Below are positions 14,745-26,131 of a stretch of DNA of 64,000 nucleotides, piece by piece. How positions within the stretch are numbered: position 1 is the stretch's first letter; each line of letters begins with the position of its first letter. The stretch is taken from positions 62,001 to 126,000 of the forward strand of contig NZ_MUMH01000059.1 of the NCBI RefSeq assembly GCF_002155965.1, written 5' to 3'. Below the pieces are notes generated by a model that saw nothing but the letters and a program-made list of their open reading frames with translations, made no database searches and was not told where the DNA came from. The position numbers were made by a program, and so were the translations under genes. The stretch is from Allokutzneria sp. NRRL B-24872 (lineage in GTDB: Bacteria; Actinomycetota; Actinomycetes; Mycobacteriales; Pseudonocardiaceae).

Positions 14745-16367
14745 CTATCCCGACGCCAGCTGGTAGAGCCGTCCACCCGCCGACACGACGACGCGGTCCC
14801 CCGCTGTACCCGGACCCGCGATGGCGGTGAAGCCCAGGCGCGGGTCCGCGGCTCCGAGCGTCTGCGCGACATCCGGCCGCGGCACGCCGGTGACCCCGCC
14901 GCCGACCACCGTGCCCGCGCCGTCCAGCACCAGCACGCAGTCGACGCGCTTGTCCGCCACCATCGCCCACCCGTTGATCAAGGAGTCGCCGACCGCGGGG
15001 CTGTCCAGGTTGCCGCCCGTGCGCTCGGTCGCCGACACGCCCCGCACCGGCGTGAGCGCGTCCGCTCCGATCACCTGGCCCAGCTCGTGGCCACCGCAGC
15101 CCAGGCTGAAGTCCTCGTTGAACGGATACAGCCCCAACGCACGCGCGGCGGGCAACGCGGCGACCTTCGCCCGCAGCTGCGTGACCATCGTCGTCGCATC
15201 CGTGCGCATGGCGATCGCGAGCAGGTCCTGCTTCGCGTACTGCGCGCGCACGTGCCCCGCCTGCACGCTGCCGATCGCGTAGGTCACGAGTCCGACCGCG
15301 ACCGCCGCCCCGGCAACTCGGATGGCGCTGACCTTCGGCCAGCTGATCACCACGAGCGCGAGCGCCGCGCACGCGGCCAACGCCGGAATCGACGCATAAC
15401 GGCTGGTCGAAGCGATGTCCAAGCCAGCTCCTGCGCGCGCCGCACTGATCATCACCGCCGCGCCCGCCGCGTACACCGCCACGCCGATCCACGGTGTCTG
15501 CGGGTGCTGGACGTCGTCCGCGAGTCGCCTGCGCACGGCCAGCCCGGCGAAGCCCGCCACCAGCAGGCCCGTCAGCACTCCCGCGCCGGTCGCCACGTCC
15601 TGGTTGGTCGACCACAACTGGCCCAGCGCCGCCGCCACCGCCGACAGGTAGCTGTCCAGGCCGAGCAGGTCGCCCTTGTCCAGGCTCGGTTTCGGGCCGT
15701 AGGTCATCGCCCAGCCGAGCACGACCACCACGCCGATCGCGAGCGGACCGACCACCCACCGCGCGCGCTCCCGCCGCAGCCAGTTCACCAACGCGAGCGC
15801 GGGCCACACCGCGAAAGCTGTTCCGTAGCAAGCACATCCAAGCAGTCCGACCGCGATCGCGCCGAACCGCCTGCCCCGCCACGCGAGCACGAGCGCGCCC
15901 ACCGCGGCCAGGTTCGCCGACAACCACCCGATCCCGCTGAAGCCGAAGGAGAAGTTGTGCAGGCCGCTCGTGGTGAACAACAGGAACGAGAACCCGGCCG
16001 TCAGCGCGGCGCGCTTGGTGTCGCCCAGTTCGCGGGGCAGCAGTCGGTGCAGCAGGAGCACGGTCGAGCTGACCATGATCACATCGATCAGCCCGAGCAC
16101 CTGGTTGTAGCCGCCGAGCAGCTTCGCCTCCAGCCAGAACAGCAAGCCGGGCAAGAACATCGGGTGCTCGTTCTGGTACGTCAGCACGCCGCGCGGGTAC
16201 AGGCTGCCGTCGTCGTTGGTGACCCTCGTGAAGACCGACCAGTAGTCCAGGAAGTGCAGGCGCGGCGAGCGCAGCACTTCGAACAGCATCGCCGCGACCG
16301 GCAGCGCGGCCAGGACCAGCAGCAGGATGACCGGACGGCCTACGCGGGCGGGCGCGCTCGACGACAT
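14745..16367 (-). CDS. Polytopic membrane protein, paralogue 2 (unknown function)
   Basis: 540 residues, colinear with the preceding gene over its whole length (EVLRSPRLHFLDYWSVF; NEHPMFLPGLLFWLEAKLLGGYNQ; ASTSRYASIPAL; the C-terminal GAGTVVGGGVTGVPRPDVAQ). This is an obvious tandem duplication with substantial divergence. ATG 16367 (MSSSAPARV) is chosen because an earlier start at 16460 would run into the divergent photolyase gene. It is predicted to have about 11-12 helices with a C-terminal exported or cytoplasmic domain. Confidence 0.75.
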   Translation of the reverse strand: MSSSAPARVGRPVILLLVLAALPVAAMLFEVLRSPRLHFLDYWSVFTRVTNDDGSLYPRGVLTYQNEHPMFLPGLLFWLEAKLLGGYNQVLGLIDVIMVSSTVLLLHRLLPRELGDTKRAALTAGFSFLLFTTSGLHNFSFGFSGIGWLSANLAAVGALVLAWRGRRFGAIAVGLLGCACYGTAFAVWPALALVNWLRRERARWVVGPLAIGVVVVLGWAMTYGPKPSLDKGDLLGLDSYLSAVAAALGQLWSTNQDVATGAGVLTGLLVAGFAGLAVRRRLADDVQHPQTPWIGVAVYAAGAAVMISAARAGAGLDIASTSRYASIPALAACAALALVVISWPKVSAIRVAGAAVAVGLVTYAIGSVQAGHVRAQYAKQDLLAIAMRTDATTMVTQLRAKVAALPAARALGLYPFNEDFSLGCGGHELGQVIGADALTPVRGVSATERTGGNLDSPAVGDSLINGWAMVADKRVDCVLVLDGAGTVVGGGVTGVPRPDVAQTLGAADPRLGFTAIAGPGTAGDRVVVSAGGRLYQLASG

Positions 16368-16438
16368 ATCGGCGAACCGTACCGGCACCCGTTTCGCACT
16401 ACCGTGTCGGTCTGCCGCTGGACTGCGAGAATGGCTCG

Positions 16439-17908
16439 ATGACCGAGAGCGACCGTCCACTGTGGCTGTTCGGAGACCAGCTCGGGGCGCACTTCCACCA
16501 GGGCGCGCGCGAAGTGCTGCTCATCGAGTCCGAGAACGCGCTGCGGCGGCGACCGTACCACCGGCAGAAGCTGCACCTGGTGCTGTCCGGGATGCGGCAC
16601 CTCGCTGAAGAACTCGGCGAGCGCGCGACGCTGATCCGCGCCACCACCTACCGCGAGGCGCTGGCGGAGTACGGGCGCCCCGTCGCCGTGCACGAGCCCG
16701 GTTCGCACGCAGCTGAGGATCTGGTGCGGGCGCTCGAACGTGACGGACTCGTCGCGGAGGTGCTGCCGACACCAGGATTCGCCTTGTCCCGCAAGGAGTT
16801 CGCCGAGTGGGCACGCGGGCGAGAACGCTTCCTGATGGAGGACTTCTACCGCGACCAGCGCCAGCGGTTCGACGTGCTCATGGACGCGGGCGAGCCCGTG
16901 GGCGGACGGTGGAACTTCGACGCCGACAACCGCGAACCCCCGCCGAAGGGAGCTTCCAGGCTGCCTGTGGAGCCGCCGTGGTGGCCGGAGGAGGACGAGG
17001 TCGACGAGCGGGTCCGCGCCGACCTCGACGCGATGGGGCTCGATACCGTCGGCCGGGATGGTCCTCGCCTGTTCCCGGTCACCTCGGCGGAGGCGAGCAC
17101 GGCGTTGGAGCACTTCCTGCGGCACCGGCTCGCCGCGTTCGGGCCGCACGAGGACGCGATCCTCGGCGAGGACTGGGCGATGGCGCACTCGCTGCTGTCC
17201 GTGCCGCTGAACCTGGGGTTGCTGCAGCCGCTCGACGTCGTCCGCGCGGCCGAGCGCCGGGTCGGTGACGCGCCGCTGAGCAGCGTCGAGGGCTTCGTCC
17301 GGCAGGTCCTGGGCTGGCGTGAGTACGTGTGGCACCTGTACTGGCACTTCGGCCCGGAGTACAAGCGCAACAACGGTTTCCGCGCTCGCGTCCGGCTCCC
17401 GGAGTGGTGGGCCGAACTCGATCCCGGTGCTGTGCGGGCGAAGTGCCTCAAGTCCGCGTTGACCGGTGTGCGCGATCGCGGCTGGGTGCACCACATCCAG
17501 CGGCTGATGGTGCTGGGCAACCACGGCCTGCAACGCGGCTACGACCCCGCCGAGCTGAGCGACTGGTTCACCACGTCCTTCGTCGACGGGTTCCCGTGGG
17601 TGATGCCGGTGAACGTCGTCGGCATGAGCCAGCACGCCGATGGCGGCTTGATGGCCACGAAGCCCTACCTGTCCGGTGGCGCCTACGTGAACCGCATGAG
17701 CGATCACTGCTCGACCTGCACCTACGACCCGCGCAAGCGCCTCGGCGAGCAGGCGTGCCCGTTCACCGCGGGGTACTGGGCGTGGCTGCACGGCAACGCG
17801 CGCGAACTGCACGGCAACCACCGGATGACCCGCGCGCTCAGCGGGCTGCGACGGCTCGACGACATTGAGGCGGTTGTCGAGCAGGAACTCGATCGCGAAC
17901 AGTTCTGA
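16439..17908 (+). CDS. FeS-BCP / PhrB-type cryptochrome-photolyase (6-4 photolyase family)
   Basis: 489 residues. The N-terminus (RPLWLFGDQLGAHFHQ) and the FAD-binding region (VEGFVRQVLGWREYVWHLYW, then MVLGNHGLQRGYDP) are those of deoxyribodipyrimidine photolyase-related proteins. Cysteines in AKCLKSALT, DHCSTCTYDP and QACPFTAGYW are the four ligands of the 4Fe-4S cluster that defines the PhrB/CryB group, which repairs (6-4) photoproducts. It is divergent from the membrane protein gene (71 bp). Confidence 0.92.
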   Translation: MTESDRPLWLFGDQLGAHFHQGAREVLLIESENALRRRPYHRQKLHLVLSGMRHLAEELGERATLIRATTYREALAEYGRPVAVHEPGSHAAEDLVRALERDGLVAEVLPTPGFALSRKEFAEWARGRERFLMEDFYRDQRQRFDVLMDAGEPVGGRWNFDADNREPPPKGASRLPVEPPWWPEEDEVDERVRADLDAMGLDTVGRDGPRLFPVTSAEASTALEHFLRHRLAAFGPHEDAILGEDWAMAHSLLSVPLNLGLLQPLDVVRAAERRVGDAPLSSVEGFVRQVLGWREYVWHLYWHFGPEYKRNNGFRARVRLPEWWAELDPGAVRAKCLKSALTGVRDRGWVHHIQRLMVLGNHGLQRGYDPAELSDWFTTSFVDGFPWVMPVNVVGMSQHADGGLMATKPYLSGGAYVNRMSDHCSTCTYDPRKRLGEQACPFTAGYWAWLHGNARELHGNHRMTRALSGLRRLDDIEAVVEQELDREQF

Positions 17909-17945
17909 ACCTGCACGATCGGGCGACAACGACAAGGCTGGGCCC

Positions 17946-19409
17946 ATGCGATGCCTGGCGACTGGAGCGACCGGATACCTCGGCGGACGACTCGTGCCGC
18001 TGCTGCTCGCCGAGGGCCACGAAGTGCGGTGCCTGGTGCGAGACCCCGGCAAGCTGCGCGACGTGCCGTGGGCGCGGCAGGTCGAGGTCGTGCGCGGCGA
18101 CGTGCTCGACGAAGCTTCGGTGCGGGCGGCGACCGAGGACGTCGACGTCGTGCACTACCTGGTGCACTCGTTGAACCACAAGGACTTCGCCAAGATCGAC
18201 CAGCGTGCTGCCCGGACTGTGGCCGACTGCGCGCGCTCGAACGGTGTGCGGCGCTTGGTCTACCTCGGCGGGATCACGCCCGCCGGGAACGAGCTGTCGG
18301 ACCACCTCGCCTCGCGCGCCGAGGTCGGTGAGATCTTCCTGCGCTCCGGCGTGCCGACGGCCGTCCTGCGCGCCGCCGTGGTCATCGGCTCCGGCTCGGC
18401 GAGCTTCGAGATGCTGCGCTACCTGACCGAGCGCCTGCCCGCGATGATCACGCCGAAGTGGGTGCACAACCGCATCCAGCCGATCGCCGTGCGCGACGTG
18501 CTGCACTACCTCGTCCGCGCCGTCGACCTGCCCGCCGAGGTCAACCGCGCCTTCGACATCGGCGGCCCCGACGTGCTCACCTACGTGGAGATGATGCGCC
18601 GCTACGCGCGGATCGCCGGGCTGCCCAAGCGCGTGATCATCCCCGTTCCCGTGCTCAGCCCCCGGCTGTCCTCGCACTGGGTCAACTGGGTCACCCCCGT
18701 TCCCGCTTCGATCGCGCGGCCGCTGGTCGACTCGCTCGTGCACGAGGTCGTCCGCTCCGAGCACGACATCGACGCCCATCTCCCCCAGCCCCCTGGCGGG
18801 CTCACCGGCTACGCGCGCGCCGTCGAGCTGGCGCTCGCCAAGATCCGCGACGGCGCCGTGGAGACCCGGTGGTCCAACGCCTCCCCCGCAGGCGCCCCGT
18901 CCGAACCGCTGCCCAGCGACCCCGCGTGGTCCGGCGGCTCCGTCTACACCGACGTGCGCGAACAGCGCTCCGCTGCCGCCCAACCGGCCGTGTGGCGGGT
19001 GATCGAGGGCATCGGCGGCGAGAACGGCTGGTACTCCTTTCCCTTGGCCTGGGCCGTGCGCGGGTGGCTCGACCGCGCCGTCGGCGGAGTCGGCCTGCGC
19101 CGCGGCCGCCGCGACCCCCGCGTCCTGCACACCGGCGAAGCGCTCGACTGGTGGCGCGTGGAGGAGATCGAACACGGCTCCCTGCTCCGGCTGCGCGCCG
19201 AGATGCGCGTCCCCGGCAAGGCGTGGCTGGAGCTGTCCGTCGCCGAGGCTCCCGGCGGCTCCGTCTACCGGCAGCGCGCCGTCTTCCTCCCGCACGGCCT
19301 GCTCGGCCACCTCTACTGGTGGGCCGTGTGGCCCTTCCACGGAATCGTCTTCGGCGGCATGGCCCGCAACATCCTCGCCGCCGCTACCCGGGGGCCGGCA
19401 CCTCGATGA
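17946..19409 (+). CDS. SDR-family NAD(P)-binding protein with DUF2867 domain
   Basis: 487 residues. The Rossmann start is MRCLATGATGYLGGRLVPLLLAEGHEV (TGATGYLG motif at residues 6-13). An atypical SDR body runs to about 290, and a DUF2867-type C-terminal half (YTDVREQRSAAAQPAVWRVIEGIGGENGWY onward) follows. This two-domain arrangement is common in actinobacteria and its substrate is unknown. ATG 17946 is 37 bp after the photolyase stop, suggesting co-transcription; photolyase/SDR neighbours are often seen in light- or redox-response loci. Confidence 0.85.
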   Translation: MRCLATGATGYLGGRLVPLLLAEGHEVRCLVRDPGKLRDVPWARQVEVVRGDVLDEASVRAATEDVDVVHYLVHSLNHKDFAKIDQRAARTVADCARSNGVRRLVYLGGITPAGNELSDHLASRAEVGEIFLRSGVPTAVLRAAVVIGSGSASFEMLRYLTERLPAMITPKWVHNRIQPIAVRDVLHYLVRAVDLPAEVNRAFDIGGPDVLTYVEMMRRYARIAGLPKRVIIPVPVLSPRLSSHWVNWVTPVPASIARPLVDSLVHEVVRSEHDIDAHLPQPPGGLTGYARAVELALAKIRDGAVETRWSNASPAGAPSEPLPSDPAWSGGSVYTDVREQRSAAAQPAVWRVIEGIGGENGWYSFPLAWAVRGWLDRAVGGVGLRRGRRDPRVLHTGEALDWWRVEEIEHGSLLRLRAEMRVPGKAWLELSVAEAPGGSVYRQRAVFLPHGLLGHLYWWAVWPFHGIVFGGMARNILAAATRGPAPR

Positions 19410-19530
19410 CCTCGTCCCCGTCCGCTGCGAGGAGTACTCAGTGCCATCCGGCACCGTGGTGCGGAATGGGGTGACCGACCGGATCAGATCCACAATCTGG
19501 CGCCTCGACTCCTTCGGCTTCGGTCACAGT

Positions 19531-19602
19531 CGTCCCGCCAGGGTTCGAACCTGGGACCTTCCGCATGTCGAGCGGACGCTCTACCGGCTGAGCCACGGGA
19601 CG
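19531..19602 (-). tRNA. tRNA-Val(GAC), unusual C33
   Basis: 72 nt on the minus strand: acceptor CGTCCCG/CGGGACG, TG at positions 8-9, D-stem GCTC/GAGC, anticodon stem TCCGC/GCGGA, loop TCGACAT, T-arm CCAGG-TTCGAAC-CCTGG, discriminator A (19530). The anticodon is GAC. Position 33 is C instead of the nearly universal U, and the acceptor begins with C1-G72. No CCA is encoded. Confidence 0.8.
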
Positions 19603-19608
19603 TGCGGT

Positions 19609-19680
19609 GCGCGTGCCAGGACTCGAACCTGGGATCTCCCCGATGTGAACGGGGTGCTCTCGCCGCTGAGCCACACGCGC
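19609..19680 (-). tRNA. tRNA-Val(CAC)
   Basis: 72 nt: acceptor GCGCGTG/CACGCGC fully paired, D-stem GCTC/GAGC, anticodon stem CCCCG/CGGGG with loop TTCACAT (anticodon CAC), T-arm CCAGG-TTCGAGT-CCTGG, discriminator A. It lies 6 bp from tRNA-Val(GAC). It is canonical in shape, and CCA is not encoded. Confidence 0.9.
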
Positions 19681-19685
19681 TCGGT

Positions 19686-19752
19686 GGAGAACGAGGGTGT
19701 CGAACCCTCCAGGACGATCGTGCAAGGATCGTCTGCGCCCGGCGCGTTCCCC
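19686..19752 (-). tRNA. tRNA-Ala(TGC) with minimal D-arm
   Basis: 67 nt. Acceptor GGGGAAC/GTTCTCC carries a G3:U70 wobble, the main alanine identity element, with discriminator A (19685). The D-arm is reduced to an 11-nt hairpin GCGC-CGG-GCGC with no U8/A9 linker and no G18G19 loop. The anticodon stem is extended to 7 bp (GACGATC/GATCGTC) with loop CTTGCAC, anticodon TGC. The T-arm is normal (GAGGG-TTCGACA-CCCTC). It is a non-canonical but apparently chargeable tRNA, or a decayed copy. Confidence 0.65.
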
Positions 19753-19754
19753 GC

Positions 19755-19845
19755 GGAGGACGCAGGATTCGAACCTGCGCGGGCGCTCTGCACGCCCGAC
19801 CACCGTTTTCGAGACGGCTGTCATCCCGGACTCGGCCAATCCTCC
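19755..19845 (-). tRNA. tRNA-Ser(CGA)
   Basis: 91 nt, class II: acceptor GGAGGAT/GTCCTCC, anticodon loop CTCGAAA (CGA), long variable arm GGGCG-TGCAGAG-CGCCC, T-loop TTCGAAT, discriminator G (19754) as expected for serine. Only 2 bp separate it from the tRNA-Ala gene, so the two must be processed from one transcript. Confidence 0.9.
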
Positions 19846-19925
19846 TTGTGCGGCAACACTTCCTCGGTGCTGCCGTGGTGTCGTGCGCGGAGGGCGCGCG
19901 GCCAGCCCTCCATCGTCGTTCTCGC

Positions 19926-19997
19926 TGCCCGTCGAGGGTTCGAACCTCGGTCCCCGCGTCCAGAGCGCGGTGTCCATGCCGACTGGACCAACGAGCA
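19926..19997 (-). tRNA. tRNA-Gln(CTG)
   Basis: 72 nt: acceptor TGCTCGT/ACGGGCA, TG at 8-9, D-stem GTCC/GGAC, anticodon stem CCGCG/CGCGG with loop CTCTGGA (CTG), T-arm CGAGG-TTCGAAC-CCTCG, discriminator G (19925), a glutamine identity feature. No CCA is encoded. Confidence 0.88.
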
Positions 19998-20066
19998 TCG
20001 GCTCACGTCACCGCCGGGTGGCGTGAGCGTGGGGTGCCGCGGCGCCCGAGGCGCGCCGCGGCCCGT

Positions 20067-20149
20067 GGTGGAGGAGGGAGTCGAACCCCCTGTGCCGCGC
20101 GGGCTCCCGGGTTACAGCCGGGCGGGGCTCCAACAGCCCCATCTCCACC
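20067..20149 (-). tRNA. tRNA-Tyr(GTA)
   Basis: 83 nt with a long variable arm, as in bacterial tRNA-Tyr. Acceptor GGTGGAG/CTCCACC, anticodon stem CCCGG/CCGGG with loop CTGTAAC (GTA), discriminator A. Position 8 is A rather than U and the D-stem GGGG/CCCC encloses a 9-nt loop, so the D-arm is slightly irregular. Confidence 0.85.
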
Positions 20150-20196
20150 AAGAATCGAAATGCGTGTTCAGATGTCAATGAACTGCGAAACCGCGC

Positions 20197-20264
20197 ACCG
20201 ATGGAGGGAGTCGAACCCCCGGGAAACGACTTTGGAGGTCGTTCCGCTTCCGAAGCTCATCGGC
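20197..20264 (-). tRNA. tRNA-Trp(CCA) with minimal D-arm
   Basis: 68 nt. Acceptor GCCGATG/CATCGGT, discriminator G (tryptophan identity), anticodon stem ACGAC/GTCGT with loop CTCCAAA (CCA), T-loop TTCGACT. The D-arm is a 4-bp hairpin GCTT-CGG-AAGC preceded by one nucleotide, with the same CGG triloop as in the tRNA-Ala gene. The normal U8-A14 and G18G19 tertiary contacts cannot form as usual. It is first in the array in transcription order. Confidence 0.7.
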
Positions 20265-20280
20265 CGGAATTTGAGAACGC

Positions 20281-20321
20281 GAATGAAGAAAGCCGCCCGG
20301 ATCGGTTTCCCGATGGGCGGC
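20281..20321 (-). terminator. Rho-independent terminator for the 41-residue small ORF
   Basis: GCCGCCC/GGGCGGC stem (20292-20298 with 20315-20321), an inner ATCGG/CCGAT stem and TTT loop, followed on the minus strand by TTTCTTCATT. It lies 24 bp after the stop of the small ORF and about 17 bp before tRNA-Trp, so it may also limit transcription into the tRNA array. Confidence 0.65.
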
Positions 20322-20344
20322 TCCCCGTCATGACCCGTTCGGGT

Positions 20345-20470
20345 TCACGGCGGGGAGTCCGCGTCAACGGAGGAGGCCTGGACCTGCCAGGACACGGCCT
20401 GCGACACGTGCGCGGCGGTCGCGGCGGCCTGATAGGGCCACTGCGCCTCTCGCGTCCCCGTGCTCGCCAT
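20345..20470 (-). CDS. 41-residue small protein of unknown function
   Basis: ATG 20470 is preceded by GAGGAG at good spacing and the frame is followed by a hairpin terminator, which supports a real small gene. The peptide (MASTGTREAQWPYQ…DADSPP) is alanine/glutamine-rich, has no cysteine, no signal peptide and no obvious transmembrane helix. I do not recognise it. It sits between a macro-domain gene and a tRNA array on the same strand. Confidence 0.55.
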   Translation of the reverse strand: MASTGTREAQWPYQAAATAAHVSQAVSWQVQASSVDADSPP

Positions 20471-20532
20471 GACCGCTCCTCGTATCGCTTGTGTTGACAC
20501 CATCATCACCGCGCGCGCCCGCCGCGTCAATC

Positions 20533-21063
20533 TTATTTTTCGTCCTGCGAATTCGCGCGGTGCACGGCTTCGAACACATCGAGCGTCTTCTTGTCGAACA
20601 GTACCAAGCGCACTGAGGCGATACCTGGGACTTCCTCGGCGAGCGCGCTCAGCGCGATCTTCGCGGCGGACTCGACGGGCCAGCGGTAGATCCCTGTGGA
20701 GATCGCCGGGAACGCGACGCTGCGCGCCCCGAGCTCCGCCGCCACGAGCATGGAGTTGCGGTAGCAGTCGGCCAGCAGTCCCGAGCGGTCCTCCGTCGCC
20801 GACCACACCGGCCCGACCGTGTGCACGACCCACCGCGCGGGCAGCCTCCCCGCCGTTGTCGCCACCGCCTGCCCCGTCTTGAGCCCGCGCCCGTAGTGCC
20901 CGGCGCGCAGCTTGCGGCAGTCCTCCAGGATCGCCGGGCCGCCCTTGCGGTGGATCGCGCCGTCCACTCCCCCGCCGCCCAGCAGGGAGGAGTTGGCCGC
21001 GTTCACCACGACGTCGACGTGCTGCTCGGTGATGTCACCCTGAACGATCTCGACGAGGTCCAC
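20533..21063 (-). CDS. Macro-domain protein (ADP-ribose / O-acetyl-ADP-ribose hydrolase)
   Basis: 176 residues covering one macro domain: VEIVQGDITEQHVDVVVNAANSSLLGGGGVDGAI (GDIT and NAANxxLxGGGGVDGAI motifs, residues 6-36), HTVGPVW, and FPAISTGIYRWPVESAAKIA for the second phosphate loop. Start GTG 21063 has GGGGAGAA upstream. It is expected to hydrolyse ADP-ribose esters or reverse ADP-ribosylation. It probably shares a transcript with the downstream small ORF; the cytidine deaminase lies 56 bp upstream on the same strand. Confidence 0.92.
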   Translation of the reverse strand: MDLVEIVQGDITEQHVDVVVNAANSSLLGGGGVDGAIHRKGGPAILEDCRKLRAGHYGRGLKTGQAVATTAGRLPARWVVHTVGPVWSATEDRSGLLADCYRNSMLVAAELGARSVAFPAISTGIYRWPVESAAKIALSALAEEVPGIASVRLVLFDKKTLDVFEAVHRANSQDEK

Positions 21064-21119
21064 CCGGCATTCTCCCCACGCCCACCCGCTGCGGCGCAGC
21101 CGAAATACCGCACCAGCGC

Positions 21120-21557
21120 TCAGGCGTGGTCGGCAGTGGCGGGCCAGGCGGTCCCGTCGGTGAAGTGGGTGGCCCAGTAGAAGGGGTTGAGCTCGGCCAG
21201 CGTGCGGGCGCTCCAGCCACCGGGCGCGGTCCGGTCGGCGACGGCGACCTGGACGTCGGGTCCCCACAGCGCGAGCCGTTCCTGGCAGATCCCGCAGGGC
21301 GCGAGGATTCCGACCGCCCCGTCGTTGCGGCACACGCACGCGGACGCGGTGACGCGCCTGTCCATCGTGTACGCCTGGCACAGCGCGCCGGTCTCCGCGC
21401 ACAGCCCGGCGCCCGCGTTGATGTTGTCGAGGCCGACGCTGGTGATGATCTCGCCGTCCTCCAGGCGCACGGCGGCGGCCACGGCGAAGTCGGCGAGTGG
21501 CCAGCGGCGGTCGAGCAACTCCGTCGCTACATCGATCAACCGCTGATCGAGGGTCAT
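21120..21557 (-). CDS. Cytidine deaminase family protein
   Basis: 145 residues with the zinc motifs CAETGAL (residues 53-59, Cys and catalytic Glu) and PCGICQE (residues 88-94). Size and spacing fit the homotetrameric cytidine deaminase/blasticidin-S-deaminase family. The motif starts CAE as in CDA (not HAE). It probably deaminates cytidine or a cytosine-nucleoside antibiotic. It is divergent from the DHFR-like gene at 21733. Confidence 0.85.
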   Translation of the reverse strand: MTLDQRLIDVATELLDRRWPLADFAVAAAVRLEDGEIITSVGLDNINAGAGLCAETGALCQAYTMDRRVTASACVCRNDGAVGILAPCGICQERLALWGPDVQVAVADRTAPGGWSARTLAELNPFYWATHFTDGTAWPATADHA

Positions 21558-21732
21558 GGCGGCCAGTCTGCCACGGTGAACTTCCTTCACCGATCTCAGT
21601 TTCACCACGGCCGAAGCACGACTGCACCGATTCAGTAGTGAATCGATGCATGAACCTACTTCCGGCGCGGTGTCGATTCGGGTCGAGCCCGTTCGTAGCC
21701 AGGGTGAGAGACACCGAGCAGAGGAGCACGCC

Positions 21733-22311
21733 ATGACCACGACCTACACCTTCGACGTCCTGTCCACCGTCGACGGCTTCGGCTCCTACAACGAGGAGGG
21801 CGACTGGGGCGGCTACTGGAGCAAGCACGGCCCGGAGTTCCTGGAACGCCGTCTCACCCAGTACCGCGAGCAGCAGCGAATGGTTCTCGGTGCCAACACC
21901 TTCCGGCAGTTCCAGGAGATGCTGGGCCCGATCGCCGAGTCCGACATCGACCCGGTGAACGGCCGGATGCGGAGCATGCCGACGACGGTGGTCTCGACCT
22001 CGCTCACGGGCCCGCTCGACTGGCCGGACGCGACCCTGATCAGCGGAAACGCCGTCGACGTCGTGGCGAGGCTGAAGGAGGAGTCGGCGGTGCCGCTCCG
22101 CTCGCACGGCAGCCTTTCGATGAACCGCGCGCTGATGGCGGCCGGGCTGGTGGACTTCGTGCAGCTGACGATCTTCCCCGTGCTCAGCGGCCGGACCGGG
22201 GCGGCACCGATCTTCTTGGGCGCGGCCGACTTCGATCTGGAACTGATCGAGAGCCGCACGCTCGACGGCCACACCCAGGAACTGCTCTACCGCCCCACCC
22301 CGCACAGCTGA
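21733..22311 (+). CDS. Dihydrofolate reductase / RibD C-terminal-like protein
   Basis: 192 residues. It opens TYTFDVLSTVDGFGSYNEEGDWGGYW, the LSVDG-type start of the DHFR-like (RibD_C) family, with SHGSLSMNRALMAAGLVDFVQLTIFPVLSGRTGAAPIF as the typical C-terminal signature. GAGGAG lies 6 bp before ATG 21733. These actinobacterial proteins are NADPH-binding oxidoreductases of unknown substrate. A more distant relative starts at 63426. Confidence 0.85.
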   Translation: MTTTYTFDVLSTVDGFGSYNEEGDWGGYWSKHGPEFLERRLTQYREQQRMVLGANTFRQFQEMLGPIAESDIDPVNGRMRSMPTTVVSTSLTGPLDWPDATLISGNAVDVVARLKEESAVPLRSHGSLSMNRALMAAGLVDFVQLTIFPVLSGRTGAAPIFLGAADFDLELIESRTLDGHTQELLYRPTPHS

Positions 22312-22399
22312 GGACCGGAGCGGCGTTCGGGTTCGGAGAACGGCGAAGGACCTGTGAAGTGCCTTGTCCTGGCGCGATTCGTCTGCTTGTTTGACGGCC

Positions 22400-26127
<3,728 letters not shown>

Positions 26128-26131
<4 letters not shown>

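Noticed and set aside
13293-16442. 1,049-codon plus-strand open frame opposite the two membrane proteins
   Set aside because: Antisense to two clear polytopic membrane protein genes; no helices or domains of its own.
16368-16460. Longer N-terminus for the second membrane protein (start at 16460)
   Set aside because: It would overlap the start of the divergent photolyase gene and adds a charged, non-conserved segment not present in the paralogue.
19686-19752. tRNA-Cys or selenocysteine-type tRNA
   Set aside because: The 7-nt loop places TGC, not GCA or TCA, at 34-36, and G3:U70 with A73 is the alanine signature; acceptor and T-stems have standard lengths.
19846-19925. Possible extra tRNA between tRNA-Ser and tRNA-Gln
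   Set aside because: No GGTTCGA T-loop or anticodon arm can be drawn; only short GC stems.
19998-20066. Strong hairpins between tRNA-Gln and tRNA-Tyr read as a terminator
   Set aside because: Stems are good (for example a 10-bp GCCGCGGCGC repeat) but no T-run follows on either strand; more likely spacer structure for processing.
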